Shown here: in pieces, positions 1 through 14,276 of the stretch
Layout of the letters: every line of letters begins with the position of its first letter
Numbering within the stretch: the first letter of the stretch is position 1
Source of the DNA: Auanema rhodensis
Taxonomy: Eukaryota; Nematoda; Chromadorea; Rhabditida; Rhabditidae
Length of the DNA: 64,000 nt
Direction: 5' to 3'
Assembly: GCA_964057225.1 (NCBI GenBank)
Contig: OZ059898.1
Span: forward strand, 6,386,001-6,450,000
Notes under the pieces: model-generated
Database searches by the model: none
Seen by the model: the letters and a program-made list of their open reading frames with translations, nothing else
Told to the model about the DNA's origin: nothing
Program-made: the position numbers and the translations under genes

Positions 1-108
1 ATCTGCATAAAAATAAACGAAATATTAAATACAAACATCATATGATTCTATGTATAAATTTTTTTCTAATATATTAAACATATTATTTGCATATGTTAAA
101 TATATTTC

Positions 109-2081
<1,973 letters not shown>

Positions 2082-2125
2082 TTTCACTTAATCAGAATAG
2101 TTACTCGAGTCCCTCGTTGATTTGT

Positions 2126-2191
2126 CTTTATATACTGACCAACTGTTAGAAAGAAGGCGGAGCATTTTACACGTGACATATCTGACGCAAT
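2126..2191 (-). promoter_or_regulatory. Core promoter of hpd-1: TATA box, CACGTG E-box and TGACGCAAT motif
   Basis: On the minus strand TATATAAAG lies at 2134-2126, about 45 bases before the ATG at 2081, leaving room for a transcription start near 2100 and a short leader. Further upstream are a palindromic CACGTG E-box (2170-2175) and TGACGCAAT (2183-2191), which resembles a bZIP/C-EBP-ATF composite site. No splice acceptor lies just before the ATG. Factor binding is inferred from the motifs only. Confidence 0.55.
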
Positions 2192-4076
2192 TCTGTACGA
2201 AATTTTTGAAAAAAAAAACGAGTTGAAACAAGAATGATCAGAAAGACAATGTGATTGTATGATTCTTAAAAATTCTCTATAAATAAACGTTTACAATCAA
2301 AGTTCTTGAAATGTACACTTGAACTTGATCTCTTGAGAATGAATGATAATTAACTGTATAATAGATCAATATCTGGACTCAATGTAATACCACTTTGATC
2401 AGAATGCTCAAGTTTCATAAACTCTTCTAACATTAAAAAATTTTTAACTTTTTCATAAAATATAAGATTTGTGCTTCTTCTTCTACATTTGTTTTCAAAT
2501 TTTGAAATGATCTGAGGTGTGGCATTCAAAACCGACCAAGTCTGATAAGTTGCTAAAATTAATCTACTGCTGCAAAAATCTGGTTTTCCTCACTAAACGT
2601 GGTGTAGATCAAACTTTCTAAGTCGGCGTTTTATTTCTTTGAATTTCAACGAAATGAAAATAGATATACTATTGACTGTGTCGTACCTGTAGTTTAATCA
2701 TTTTACTCGATTTCATCCAAAAATAGAGAAATGAGAGGACGTCGTCATCTACTTCATGCCTTTCGTTGACGCATTATCGTCAGTACTCATTATATTTAAA
2801 TATAATGAGCGGATAAGAGAATTATAGAAAGCAGAAAATTGTAAATGTTTCAACGACAGGCAACGAGAGAAAAAGAGAGAGGTAAACGAGACGAAGAGAA
2901 CAACAAGTCTGTTAAAGACATAACGAAAGATAACGTATCAGTCGTGTAGACTGGTTACGGACCACGCTATATGTCAGAAATATCATAAAATTTACAGAGA
3001 CCATTAGACAAGGACATAGTTTCAACGCATTCATCGTCTCAAACGACGACGTGCATGTCAGACGACGTTGCTTATCCAATGTTGCTGGACGTAATTCGAA
3101 CAAAAACTTTTTTATGATGCGATGATAGAAAACGAAAAAAGGAAGAAGACTGGGGTATAAAACAGGGTCAGTAGAAAACGGATCGCGGCGTACGACTACG
3201 ACGCATGATCAACAGATGATCAGATTGCGTGATGCTGATGACACATGGTTAACTGGCTTTTTACTCTACTTGGTATCATATGCGCTTTACTGACAAATAT
3301 AATTATTTACCATATTTCAAAAGTTCCAATTTCTGAAAATAAGAAAACTTTCCGAATAATTTGTTGTTTATTAGAATAGTTAATTCAACGGATGCTCCCA
3401 ACGTGATCGAAATAGCCACCACGTTTTATCAGTATGGCTTCAAAACCTGTTTTTTGTTTAGAAAATGGGTAAATTTAGCAAAAGACAAGGGAGCAAATTA
3501 GGAAAGTATCCAAACACAACATGATCATCAACTTTGACATTTGCTCAAAAGTGTGAAATTTATCGATTCTTCCTATATGATGTAAATAGTTCCATGTCTC
3601 TCCTAAATAGCAAGAGATCAAATGACTATAATTCATTTATATTAATATAATCATTCTGTAAATCAATCTTCATTCAGTGGTAGATTGATTAAAAGATAGT
3701 AGAAAAAAGTTTTTATGCAGAATAGCTATGATATACATATACATATAGATAGACATATATATATATAGAAATATATCTTATTAAATATCTTTTCATCACT
3801 ATAACAAGAAAAATTAATCAATCCATTATAACAAACATATGCCATAATGTAACGTACAACAGAGTGAATTTAAGTTTGAACAAGCACATAATTCCGGAAT
3901 AGACCACACCCGGTACCCGTTAATGCACACCATCGTGATTCAAGCAATATGAAAAGGCAAGTCCAGCACCAATTACAATTATCTAGCAACAGCTTAACAC
4001 TTGAATAAAGTACATACTCCAGTAATACTGGTACTAGTTGAAGGAAATACAAAAATTGACGACGATATGAGAGATA
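2192..4076. other. Intergenic region with a GC-richer island and a perfect palindrome
   Basis: No gene recognised. About 2700-3260 is richer in GC and CpG (repeated ACGTC/GACG words) than its surroundings and holds a 24-base perfect palindrome at 2786-2809. A 63-codon minus-strand open frame at 2912-3103 resembles nothing I know. The part from about 3300 to 4076 is plain AT-rich sequence with short TA repeats near 3740-3770. The island may be upstream regulatory DNA for hpd-1. Confidence 0.4.
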
Positions 4077-4289
4077 TTAGGTGTGCGCAAAAGTTTCTTC
4101 AAGCTTCTCGTTCGGCAACTTTAGCGGCCTTCCTGATCTTGGAAAAACGAAATTAAACGTGAAAAAAAAAAGATTTTTTTTATAATTTAAATTTAAAACA
4201 ATTTTGAATTTGGTTTTTGCTAATTTTCAAATTCAAAATATTTATTCGAATTTAAATGTGGGTGGCCAGAAACTTTTGCGCACACGTAA
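4077..4289. mobile_element. Mariner-type MITE, 213 bp, with 22-base terminal inverted repeats
   Basis: The left end (4077-4098) reads TTAGGTGTGCGCAAAAGTTT followed by CT; the right end read on the minus strand (4289-4268) is the same except TTAC for TTAG. The element is flanked on both sides by TA (4075-4076 and 4290-4291), the target duplication of Tc1/mariner elements, and the TTAGGT...GCAAAAGT ends resemble mariner termini. It is too short to encode a transposase. It starts 20 bases after the formin stop codon, so it probably lies in the formin 3' UTR, and it carries AATAAA on the minus strand at 4246-4241. Confidence 0.88.
4241..4246 (-). terminator. Candidate poly(A) signal of the formin gene, inside the MITE
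   Basis: AATAAA on the minus strand, 64 bases after the formin stop. It is the first canonical hexamer downstream of the stop and belongs to the MITE rather than to ancestral flanking sequence. Other genes here have AATAAA 31-45 bases after the stop. Confidence 0.5.
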
Positions 4290-4309
4290 TATAAACAACT
4301 AAAATAGTT

Positions 4310-7300
4310 TCATAAATCATTTAAACGAGCCAGTAGCTCATTTGCATTATGTTGTTTATGAGAGCTCCCTGAAGAAGCGATATTCTCTTTATGAGACGGA
4401 GAAGTTTGCATCGGGCCAGCTGCCTGAAACTATGAATCATTAGGCAAAGTTAGTGAGCTAGATGAGCTTTTACAAATTAAAAATAATCAAATAATCATGC
4501 GAAAATGAAAAAGTGATACAAAAAAGCAAAATAAAAGTTTCTTGCTCATACCTTTACCGGCGGTGCACCCTTCTGACGCACTCTAATTCTCAGATCTTTG
4601 GATGCTAATGTAGGAGTTAAAGTTCCCAGCTCAACGAGAGCATTTCGTTCTGTCAAAAACATTTCAGAACCTCTGGATCGTTGTCGATTTAACGCCATTT
4701 GACCTAAGGTGAGAAGCAAACATAAAGATAAAACTTAGAAGAAAATGAGAAGCATATAAGCAAAGAACATTGTTTACCCTTTCTTGTTCTGCCAGCTATA
4801 GCACTGGGCGGTTTAGGTGTTCTGGTTCCTAACAAGAATTTGTTGAGATCAGCTGATTCCATAACTTTTTCCAATTCATCCAGCACACCAGTTTTACTGG
4901 GGTCTAAATATTGTTCAGGATTATAAAAACAAAAATTAATGAAATTTTTACCAGTTTGAATTTTGCTCGGTGTGGTATAACTTCCAATATTATATGGATT
5001 AACACATGCACCTTGAATAGTACTAAGAGGTGCCCGTTTATCTTTGGATGTTTTCTTCGTTTCCTTCGCTTTTTCTGCTTTTAATCTCTCATTTTCAATC
5101 TCACGATAAGCAGTCTTAAAAATAGATAATTCGTCATTATGTTTATTACTCATACCTCGTATTGAGTCTTGAACGTCTTAATATCTGAGAACATCTGTTC
5201 CATAGGATATTTCTTAGGATCAAAAGCGTAGAATTTAGCTAGAGCAGACCAATCACCTTTCATTTTATTATGCATCTATAAAGCAAAATTATATCCCAAC
5301 TTTAAATTAATATTTACCCCTTCTATTATAGCTTGTTCTTGTTGGGCTTTTGATAAAAATGGTGTCATAACTTGATGGAATTTATCATTACCATCTTGTT
5401 TCTTGTAATTTTTCAGCATGTTGTCGAGCTAGAAAATGGACAATACGTAAAGAATGTAGGCGAACTGGGCAAAATATTAAAATAACAAAACTTACTTTAT
5501 TCACGCTCTGTCTGAGAGCAGAAACTCCGTTTTCAATTTCTTCTCCATTTACACGCGCAGCGGTACCACAATGATAAAAATCTTCATGGAACCTGTAAAA
5601 AATACAATTTGTGAATCTATTTAACAAAATAAACATGTTTAGAACTACCTGGCTTCTTTAGCATCAATTTTTTTAATTGATTCGATCATATAATGTAGAA
5701 GTGTTTGCTTGTTTTCAACATCCTTTGTATCAACGATCTGAAGAAATGGTTAATTAACCCGTTATAGTTGAAAAACAAACCTTTGGCAAAACGCTCATTT
5801 CAAATCCAAAAACGTCTCTATGAGATTTGGACGATTGAGACATGAAATTTCCATACAAAAGTGCCAATTCCAAAAAAATCTTAAAACCCTTCGATTTTCT
5901 AATTTCGTCGCAAGCTTCGATGACCGAAGAGATGCCCTAAAGCTAAGAAATAAAAATTTAAAAAATAAATAGATTACCAATTTTAATTCATTCAAAATTT
6001 CCTGGAATCTGATTTTGAAAATGAAACTATCAAGTCGAGCAGGCAGAGCAGATATACCAGATATATAAGCGATAAACTAAAAATATATTCATATGATAAA
6101 AACCAAGAGATAACTCCACCTTCTCTCCCTCTGGCATATCTTCATACGTTGATTTATCCATTTCTGCTAACCTTCGAATCATATCAATAGGAGGAAGAGC
6201 ACCCCTTAGTTGTTGAAGTGTGCTAACCGTAGTTTTCTTTTCATCCAACTGAAAAAAATAAGAAACTAAAAATAAAATGTAAAAAACCTCAATGATTATT
6301 CGTTTCCATTCTTTAGGAGATAGTTTTGCGGAGCCATACAAAATATCTAGAATTAATAAGAATTAAAATAAAAAGAATAAGAACCACAAACTCAGAGTCT
6401 TTAATATTTTTTCGTCTTGAATTACTTGAGGCAGCTTAACCTTCTTCATTTGAATGCTTCTTTTTGAATCTTCGGCTGTTTTACCACCTGGTCTGTTGGA
6501 GGAAAACCGTGCCTGAAAATTTCAGACGAACACTGTAAGATATAAATAAAAATGTTAATGCCTTAAGTTGAGTAAGCAGATAATCATTTGCTAGCCTCTC
6601 TTCTGCTGTTTTAGCCCAAAAACTCTCAGCAGGTATTTCTCGAGGATTAATCTAGAAATTTACTAAGATTAATTCATTAAGATTAAACAAAAAAACCGAG
6701 TTGCTACCCCAAGGGAACTTTCTCATAGGTATTTCAACCACTCTCTTGGTTTTCTTAGATAAATAATCCGGTAATGCAGGGACTAATGAAAAGCCACCAA
6801 TAGGTGGCGGCGGTGCACCAGGAGCTGGAGGTCCCTATTGAATAATTATGAACAAAATTTTTAATATCATACGAACCTTTCCAAACAGACCAAGAGGGGG
6901 CGGTGGAGGACCAGGAGGACCAGGGGGACCAGGGGGGCCGGGAGGACCTTTACCGAACAAACCAGGTGGAGGTGGTGGAGGTGGTGGCGGTCCGCCTCCT
7001 AAAAACAAAACTGAGTTAGTTATAAAATAATGTTTATTATACCTCCAGGAAGAGGAGGAGGTGGAGGACCTCCAGTTACTTTTGGTAAGCCACCGGGAGG
7101 GGGTGGGGGAGGTGGACCACCCGTTACACGCGGTAAAGCATTCAAAGTGGGTTCAGAGCAGCAAGGCTCTTCTAAATTGCAAACAGTAGCAGGTGGTAAT
7201 GGATGAGTAGGTTGAGATATCTAAAGAAACTTTTTTGATTGAAGACTTCTAAATGTTTAGAAATACATGTTTGCGAAGTTGAGAAGTTTCTTCTTGGAAT

Positions 7301-9729
7301 TCCTTCAATTTTTGCCAATAGAGCATCTGTCTCGCTACAGCCTCTTGCTTGGCTTGCACAGTTTGTTCTAACCTTCGTGAAATCTCAGAATCTTGCAGTT
7401 GTTCTAAAACAAAGCAGTATACTTGAGTCTAGTCAGAAGTTTAACCAATCATATCAGATACGGGAGTTTCGAATCGGAACTGTGATTCAAAATCAGGATC
7501 CACTCCATTTTTATGTAGAACTATTTCATTGATACAATTTTCAATTAACCGGAAATAAGCCAAACTGGAATTTCAAAATTGAATAACACAAGTTAGGTAG
7601 AAACTAACCGGACTGATATATCTTCCGGAATAAGCATCAAATGCTGAAGAATGCTGAGCATCACAGGTTCAACAGGAGTCTTCTCAGTAGAAGATAGAAT
7701 AAGCTCAAAGCAACCATCAAGATTTTCATACTCTCCGCGTCTGAATAAATTAAGAATTGTTAAAAAAATTAAGTTTAAATTCAAACATTGTTTCAAAACG
7801 AGATACTAATTCGTTAAAATCCTCGTCTCTATGCGAAACAAAAGCTTTCCAAGACTTATTAACACGATCTGTTTGTCCAGCAATATCTTCTATTCTCTGA
7901 AAAATGGTTACAATATGGTATTCAAAAACAAATTGGAACCTGAGAATATTTTCCTAGTCCGTCTTGCACCATTTCACTTCGAATTCGCATCCTCATCTGC
8001 CATGCTTGATCTTCTGCTAAGCTGTCATCCGATCTGTTTATGAGCACATTCAGAATAACCAAGAGCCGATACTAGAAAACACACAGATAAGAAATTGCGC
8101 AAATTATCTCACTAGGCATTCTTCTTCTCCAACAGTACAGCAAAATTCTAAACAACCAAGTAGCGGTCGAAACCTAGTTTGACGTGATGTTCCGGCCATT
8201 GAATTGAGTTCTTTTAGTATTTTGGAAGCTCTACAAATGAATAAAATATAATCTCGTTATCAGAAACCTTAGCTGACCCACTACTCTCTAATTGTACACC
8301 TTCTATTGAAGATTGTTGAATAAGAGAAACCGAAGACAATATTTTAATAACTTCTCTTCTCAAAGACATGCTTTCAGGAGTTTGTGCTTTTCGATTAATC
8401 ACGCATAATACTTCTAGCAGTCTGTGTATCGTTCTATTATTCTTTCGTAAAACCAAATCAATTCCGGGCTAAAGAACGAAATGTGAATTGACGAATAAAA
8501 AGATTGAACTCACACAAGTGTTCAATATGCATCTTATAGTTTTCAGCAATTCTGTTAGAAATAAGAGAAGATCTTTGACTTCTGTAACTTGCTCCCGACG
8601 TTGTTGTATTTGGCTGAGCACCTATATAAACTATTTCTTACAAAAAAAAACTAAATTTATAATACATTTCCTATTATTCGTCCAATTAATTGGAGACCAT
8701 CTTCTCGCGGTTCCGAATCTGGCAATACCGTTGTTGCGAACTGAAAAAATAAATTGTTTTTTACATTACTAATATTGTTCAGAATACTTCTTGAACATAC
8801 GACACATCCGCTCCGGCTAACGAAACTCGGAGAGAAACTATTTCGTTCATACGTGTTATTACATTTTCGCTCTGAGAAAGCCGGGCCAACAAACCCACAA
8901 ACTGCTTAGGGGTCTAAAAACATTTGTGTTGTTTTACAAATAGTATAATTAGGTAAATTTAGAACGCCCACACTACATGAAATCAACAAAATAGATCATA
9001 CGAGCTAATAAGTTATATTATGACTAAACTGTCGTTCAAAAAAAACCTTTTTTTGCACACTATCTGCTTTCCGGTTTTGTCTAATAAGAAGTTTCATTCG
9101 ATCATCACTCATGCTTGCTAGAAATGATTCTAAGTTTCCCTGAGGCAAGCATCGGTCTTTCTGAAATCAATTAACTGAGCATAACAATTAAAAAAGACGC
9201 AACTAATAGTTTTTCTACTAAATTTCTTAATTCAACAGTACTGAGAGCGTCCAAGTCAACACTATCGTAGGTTGACGAACCGCTGTCATTGCTAATTCGA
9301 TCTTCATCCTGGAATGATTAAATAAAAAACTATATCAATAATGTTAAAAAAATAATTTCACACTATTAAAATTGAAAATTAAAATCTGACCAATCCATCA
9401 GTATTCAAATGCTTCTTTATCTTATTTTTTAAACGTTTCGAGGTAAACAAATCAGTCCATTTTCCAGCCTCCTTCGGACTACGTCTGGTGGTAAAATCCG
9501 AACCACAATGTACGGAATGCCTTTCCATACTTGTCCGCCGGAACGGATCCAGAGAATTCTTATTTCTCATTAAAACAGTCGGAGTTACTTCCGAAATAGT
9601 GGAACCTCTAGCATACGGAGAAGCTAAGTCAGAAGAGAAACTAGGGGTTTCAGCTCCTTGTAAAGGTAACGGTCGACGAACTCTCGGAGGTGTTGTCAAC
9701 ACCTCAATGTCAGTTTCCGTATCTGACAT
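4310..9729 (-). CDS. cyk-1: Diaphanous-class formin (CYK-1 type), many exons
   Basis: Nucleates and elongates unbranched actin filaments under Rho control; C. elegans CYK-1 acts in cytokinesis and the cell cortex. Order along the protein: a basic and acidic N-terminus (exon 9391-9729, MSDTETDIEVLTTPP); a GTPase-binding/FH3 armadillo region (about 7590-9300, with VLRKNNRTIHRLLEVLCVIN and SRQTRFRPLLGCLEFC); a coiled coil (7250-7400, EQLQDSEISRRLEQTVQAKQ); a proline-rich FH1 (about 6780-7190, runs of P interrupted by G); FH2 (about 4790-6740, with LALLYGNFMSQSSKSHRDVF and KFYAFDPKKYPMEQMFSDIK); and a DAD-like segment TGVLDELEKVMESADLNKF near 4850-4900. FDPKK plus the TGV(L/M)D DAD start point to Diaphanous rather than DAAM or FHOD. 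The last exon ends NANELLARLNDL-stop at 4310. An acceptor (GTTCAG) sits 5 bases before the ATG, suggesting trans-splicing or an upstream exon. Confidence 0.9.
6780..7190 (-). repeat. Proline-rich FH1 coding repeats (G-rich on the plus strand)
   Basis: The plus strand carries dense GGAGGA, GGTGG and GGGGG runs, which on the minus strand encode the polyproline tracts of FH1 that recruit profilin-actin. The tracts are split by small introns near 6840-6870 and 7000-7045. Runs such as those at 6903-6951 could form G-quadruplexes on the non-template side of minus-strand transcription. Confidence 0.8.
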
Positions 9730-12312
9730 TGTTCTGAACTAAGAAAATTCTGATAGACACAAAATATTACTTAGACGACATGACTAATAACTCGACTTTA
9801 TAAAACGTTATAAAGATGATAAATTCAGAACTCGAAGTCTATAGAGAGAAATCAATAATGGATGAGATGATCAGAAATAAATGTAAATGCACTATATTTT
9901 TAAAGAAAAAAAAGAAGATTAAAAATGAACCATGGCAATGTGTATGTATGTGTTTGAGTGAATATGTGTCTGTGTGTGAAGAAAGAACACAGCCGGCTTT
10001 CAGTGATGGTCGCCATCTGATTCACACAATGGAAATAGAAAAAAAAACCTCAAAACGAAAATACAGATATCCTAGGGGAGATAACAATTTCAGATCATTG
10101 AAATAATGACAAGTAGTACTAAAGAAAATATAAACAACCAATTGCAAAAAACTCAATTGAGCTTGTATTAAATATCAGACATGGAAAGATATTATTCATG
10201 AGAATAAACCTGCATATGTTAGTGATAAACTTTCCTAATAACAAACATTCCTTGTTTGTATATGAAAAGAGTTAACGATCGTTGCATGACTCGAGGCAGA
10301 TGACGAAGACAGTCAACACCGCAGAAAAAGAACTGAAGAGGGGAGAGAATGCAACGGAAATTTATTTTCTAACAGTGCAAAAATCTAATATATGATTGCA
10401 TATATTATCTTTCGATCGTGAACAAAAGGGAAGGTTATGCATTGATTTTGAAAGAGATTTTAACTATTAAGTTCAAATATTTAGTAAGAAATAAAAAGAA
10501 AATAAAAGAAATTATTCATTTCATTATAAAATTATCAGTGCCTGATTCAAAAAAGTAAAACAAAAATTTATGTTTCAAACGGTGGCAAAACATTTCAACA
10601 GCTCTGATATTCCTTATCAAGTTTTGGAATTTCATATGAAACAAATACTAAGCGATGTGTAGCATAACGAATAAAAAAGAAAAATATGTAGTAAAGTGTT
10701 CATGATTGACATATGGATGTGTTCATATTTTTGTAAGAGTACAATAGCAGAATAACAATATTTTTATTAGAATTTTTCTTTAAACTATCAGAATGAGAAG
10801 CTGAGCTTGAAAACGCAAAGATGCTGATTTTGGCGCGAATGAAACAATTCAAACAAAGCATTAGGCTATGGGCAGCTGGCAGGGTAGAGGCAGAATCATT
10901 GCCGGAGTGTGTCATTATGACCTTGAAACGAAAAGTTTTTTGCGAAAGTTGGAAAAAATAGTAGTGATGTATAAAGGAAGCATGCATACCAGGAGTAAAA
11001 TAAATGATACAGGAATAATTAATGTAAAAGAAAATGCTATACATGATTCATCCAAACATTAAAATTATCATCAGTCGATGGAAAGATGCATTAAAAAAGA
11101 TTACCTACCAGAAAAACAATTTTTACTGTAAAATAACGTACCTTTCGTTGATTAATAGTTCCCGTTGTGGTGCCTTTGCCTCCTTTAATTTTATCTTTTT
11201 CCTTTTTCTTAAACATCTGAAAGAGTATCAGTATAAAATATGTAATTTTAAAACGTGATCACAAATGGTATGAAGAGTTAGCTATATTTAAAAATGTCAA
11301 AACTTTTTCAGCGTGAGAACATGATATGACTAAAGTGGAAACAGAAAAAACATCAGCTTATGATAATGCAAGCGTCATTCATCTGTGATCACAGCAAGGG
11401 TCTTTTATGTAAGAAATACCAATACCCATTTTTTTCAATGAAAAAATTCAAGTATAAAATGCAAATACCTGAGAACTCATCATCCATAGAAGGTAGGAGA
11501 CAGCAAAGAAACCGAGGCCCTAATTCGGGAGATTATATTATGCAAATATCTCAAGAATATGGCGCAGGGACAGATTTCACTTATACGTAACGACCCGATA
11601 ATAATGACCCAACTCATAAATTTGATGTTTCCACTAATATAAACGAAAGTTTACGGAACATCATTTCCTTTCCTCATCAACAAATGAATAGTAATGCAGA
11701 CAGGATGGCGAGGAATTTGCGCGAGTGGAACATGCATAAGAGATATTTGCAAAAAGAAGAAATGAATAGATATTATAGAGAACACGGACCAATAAACTCA
11801 CACATATGTTAGACAAAATTATTATCGTAGAAGTCATGAACGACAAAAAAAAAACAAAGTTAAACTGTAAGATAAAAACCTACTGCTCTCAAAATAATGT
11901 CCAAATTCTGATCGTACAGAATCCTGGCGTGACCTGTACAGAAAATCGATACACTAATGGCATACAATGAGGATCAAAAGGGTAACAAAACAATGGAGCT
12001 GACCATCAATGTTCCCGCTGTCTGTCTTGTCATCCCCACTTGGTATTTTAAAAGTATTCCCAAAATGACCTTGAATGCAGCAGTAATTATCCAGAAATCA
12101 TGAAATAGACTAGATGAATAAACAGAATATATCCATCCGTTAGTATGTTAAATCATTAGACAAAACCAACCGCACTCGAAGCGTGATAAAATTCAAAATA
12201 ATTTTATATTTACGTTAAATACGTATTTATTAAACATAGCGCCCGTTACATTTATTTGATTTTTTAACCATCACTCACAAATTAGTAATCATGGAAAATT
12301 CTATAGCAGGAA
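9730..12312. other. 2.6 kb upstream of the formin with several exon-like GC islands
   Basis: No gene could be assembled. Islands of clearly higher GC lie near 10270-10350, 10800-10930, 11142-11216, 11490-11560, 11690-11720, 11880-11940 and 12000-12090, separated by AT-rich sequence, a spacing that resembles exons. The best is 11142-11216, listed separately. They may be 5' exons of a longer formin isoform, a fast-evolving gene, or conserved regulatory DNA. Confidence 0.35.
11142..11216 (-). CDS. Candidate 75-base 5' exon upstream of the formin
   Basis: On the minus strand a strong acceptor (CTCTTTCAG) is followed at once by ATG and exactly 25 open codons, MFKKKEKDKIKGGKG then TTTGTINQRK, ending at a good donor (AAAG|GTACGT). 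The peptide is lysine-rich and has no match I recognise. It could be a trans-spliced first exon, for example of an alternative formin N-terminus. A following island at about 10800-10930 continues open in phase (MTHSGNDSASTLPAAHS), but no donor joining it to the formin was identified. Confidence 0.35.
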
Positions 12313-12318
12313 TTTATT
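12313..12318 (-). terminator. Poly(A) signal of the sulfotransferase gene
   Basis: AATAAA on the minus strand, 32 bases after the stop codon. Confidence 0.6.
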
Positions 12319-12349
12319 ATTTTAGTGAACGATGAGATTTAATTTCCTT

Positions 12350-13613
12350 TCATTGTATATGAATTGTTTGTGGTAATTCAAAACCAAACAGCACGTAATC
12401 ATAATAAAACATCTGCACTAAAAGTTCCATAAGTTTTGGATCAGATCTTAATTGTAATTCAAATAATTTTCTTTCATCAAGTTCAGCGGTTGCGTGCGGA
12501 GTTCGAGTAGCTGAAATATTATTTAAGCTTGTATTTTCTGGTAAAGTCTGAATACGAACCTGTTAAATTCATCTGAATCGTTTTGATTAAATTCGAATCT
12601 ACTTCAGAAAGTGTTAAAATTTCTGTGAATTCTTCGATCATTTTCCGATTTTCTACTCCATCTGACCCATACTTGATTACTTTAATACTACTAGATATAT
12701 CTCGAAAATTGCAATGCCTGACCCAAAATACTTAATAAAGACTTAAAAAATAAGAAAAACTTACCAATTTTGTGGATTAAAATGAATGTCTTCAAAACTG
12801 ATATGAGAGATCTCTCCAGTTTCATACATATGCATTCGGTGATATTGTCGATTCATGAAACAAGTTAAATTTTTATTGCATCCGTAACATCGCTCTGGTA
12901 TTTTTATAGCTTCTCTGAAGTATAGTATTTAATTAATGATTTAATTTATCAATTTTTAGTTAATTTAGTAGAAATAATATACCTCACACACTTATCCATA
13001 AAACCACTGATGAAGCGATCCAATGGGTCTCGTACAACCGCCATCACAGTTGTATTTGGATATTTTCTCAAGTGAGGTCTTAAACTGCTCATTTCGTTTT
13101 TATTTTTACAAAATCTAAAAAATAAGCGATTGCATTAATAGTTTTATATATAGTTTACACCTTTTATACCTTTTATGATATAGCTCAGTATTCAATGATC
13201 TGTGAGCCTGTTCGAATGAAGCTGAGTCATACAGTAAGCACATAACAGCAGCTAGTATGGTTGACATGCTTTTCTCTATTACACAAGCAGCTAGGCTATA
13301 TTTAGGAGCAACCTAAGAAAAGGATTGCTTAGAAGTACCCACAGCTTAGTGAAACATACTCTAAATTTGTTAGGAAATACTTTGAAGGGTCGTATGCAGG
13401 ATGATGTGGAACCAAGAGAACAAAAGCCATACCAATCGAAAAAATCGTATAATCAAGCAGATTCTTTCATTAGAATTAGGTTTTACCTGGTTTTGCAGGA
13501 AGAGTACCATTTGCTTCAATTATATATTGATTTGACACACAATAGTTGTAAATAATAACAAATATAAAACAATATGAGAGTAAGAAAAATATTTGTAAAC
13601 CTTTATGTACCAT
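12350..13613 (-). CDS. Nematode Sulfotransfer_2-type carbohydrate sulfotransferase, 7 exons
   Basis: Type II membrane protein expected to move sulfate from PAPS to a sugar in the Golgi. Exons: 13487-13613, 13360-13379, 13170-13312, 12983-13114, 12765-12914, 12560-12717 and 12350-12510, summing to 891 bases (296 residues plus stop). After MVHKG there is one hydrophobic anchor, LQIFFLLSYCFIFVIIY. KYSLAACVIEKSMST is the 5'-phosphosulfate-binding block and VVRDPLDRFISGF the 3'-phosphate-binding block; ERCYGCNKNLTCF and NPQNWHCNF are cysteine and tryptophan motifs typical of the nematode family. Exon 2 is only 20 bases. The donor of exon 3 is ambiguous by 9 bases (two in-frame GT sites). AATAAA lies 32 bases after the stop. 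The acceptor sugar cannot be told from sequence. Confidence 0.87.
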
Positions 13614-14240
13614 ATTCAGTATATCAAAAACTATGCAACTTAATACTTTCGATGAAGATTAATACGTGTCGTACGGCTTAGTTCAACACTATCAGAATTC
13701 AGATTCATCGATCCAATGGGATAAAGAGATTGAGGTATCAAAACTACTTTAAGCCTCTCTTTACTTGAGCAAAATATTAATTCTTAATTACCTTTCTCCT
13801 TTTCTCCACTACCTGACAGACTTTACTTCAATTTCCCAGTCTTGTTTTGTGATATGATCTACTGTCTGTAGTGGTATGCATGAATTATTATTTCCAACTT
13901 TTTCCCTCTATATTCAGAAACTAATTTTGGAATATGTATTACGACCGATCTTCAAACAATATTTTTAATTTTTTCAATTATCAATTCAAATTAATGAAGC
14001 TATTAAAATATTTATTTAAAAAATCAAGTTCAAATTAATATTTTCGTGAATTTCTATATATGATATGATAATCGCGAGGTGAATGTATATAAGTATGTAT
14101 ATAATTAGAGTCATATGCATGCATTCTGCCGTTTTTAAACTTGTAAAAACAGATTATAATTAATTTTGTTCGCATATAGCGTATTCGATAAGGTATAGAA
14201 ATAACTAGATTTCATAATTATTTTCCTAGCCATTTTAGAG
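13614..14240. other. Short intergenic spacer
   Basis: AT-rich sequence between the SLC22 3' end and the sulfotransferase start. No gene or RNA recognised. It should hold the sulfotransferase promoter, but no TATA box or acceptor directly before the ATG is evident. Confidence 0.4.
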
Positions 14241-14246
14241 TTTATT
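14241..14246 (-). terminator. Poly(A) signal of the SLC22 gene
   Basis: AATAAA on the minus strand, 31 bases after the stop at 14277. Confidence 0.6.
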
Positions 14247-14276
14247 ATGTTTTCGTTTTCCGGATTAGCCTGCATT

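Noticed and set aside
6848-7030. 60-codon plus-strand Gly/Pro-rich frame
   Set aside because: Antisense shadow of the formin FH1 region.
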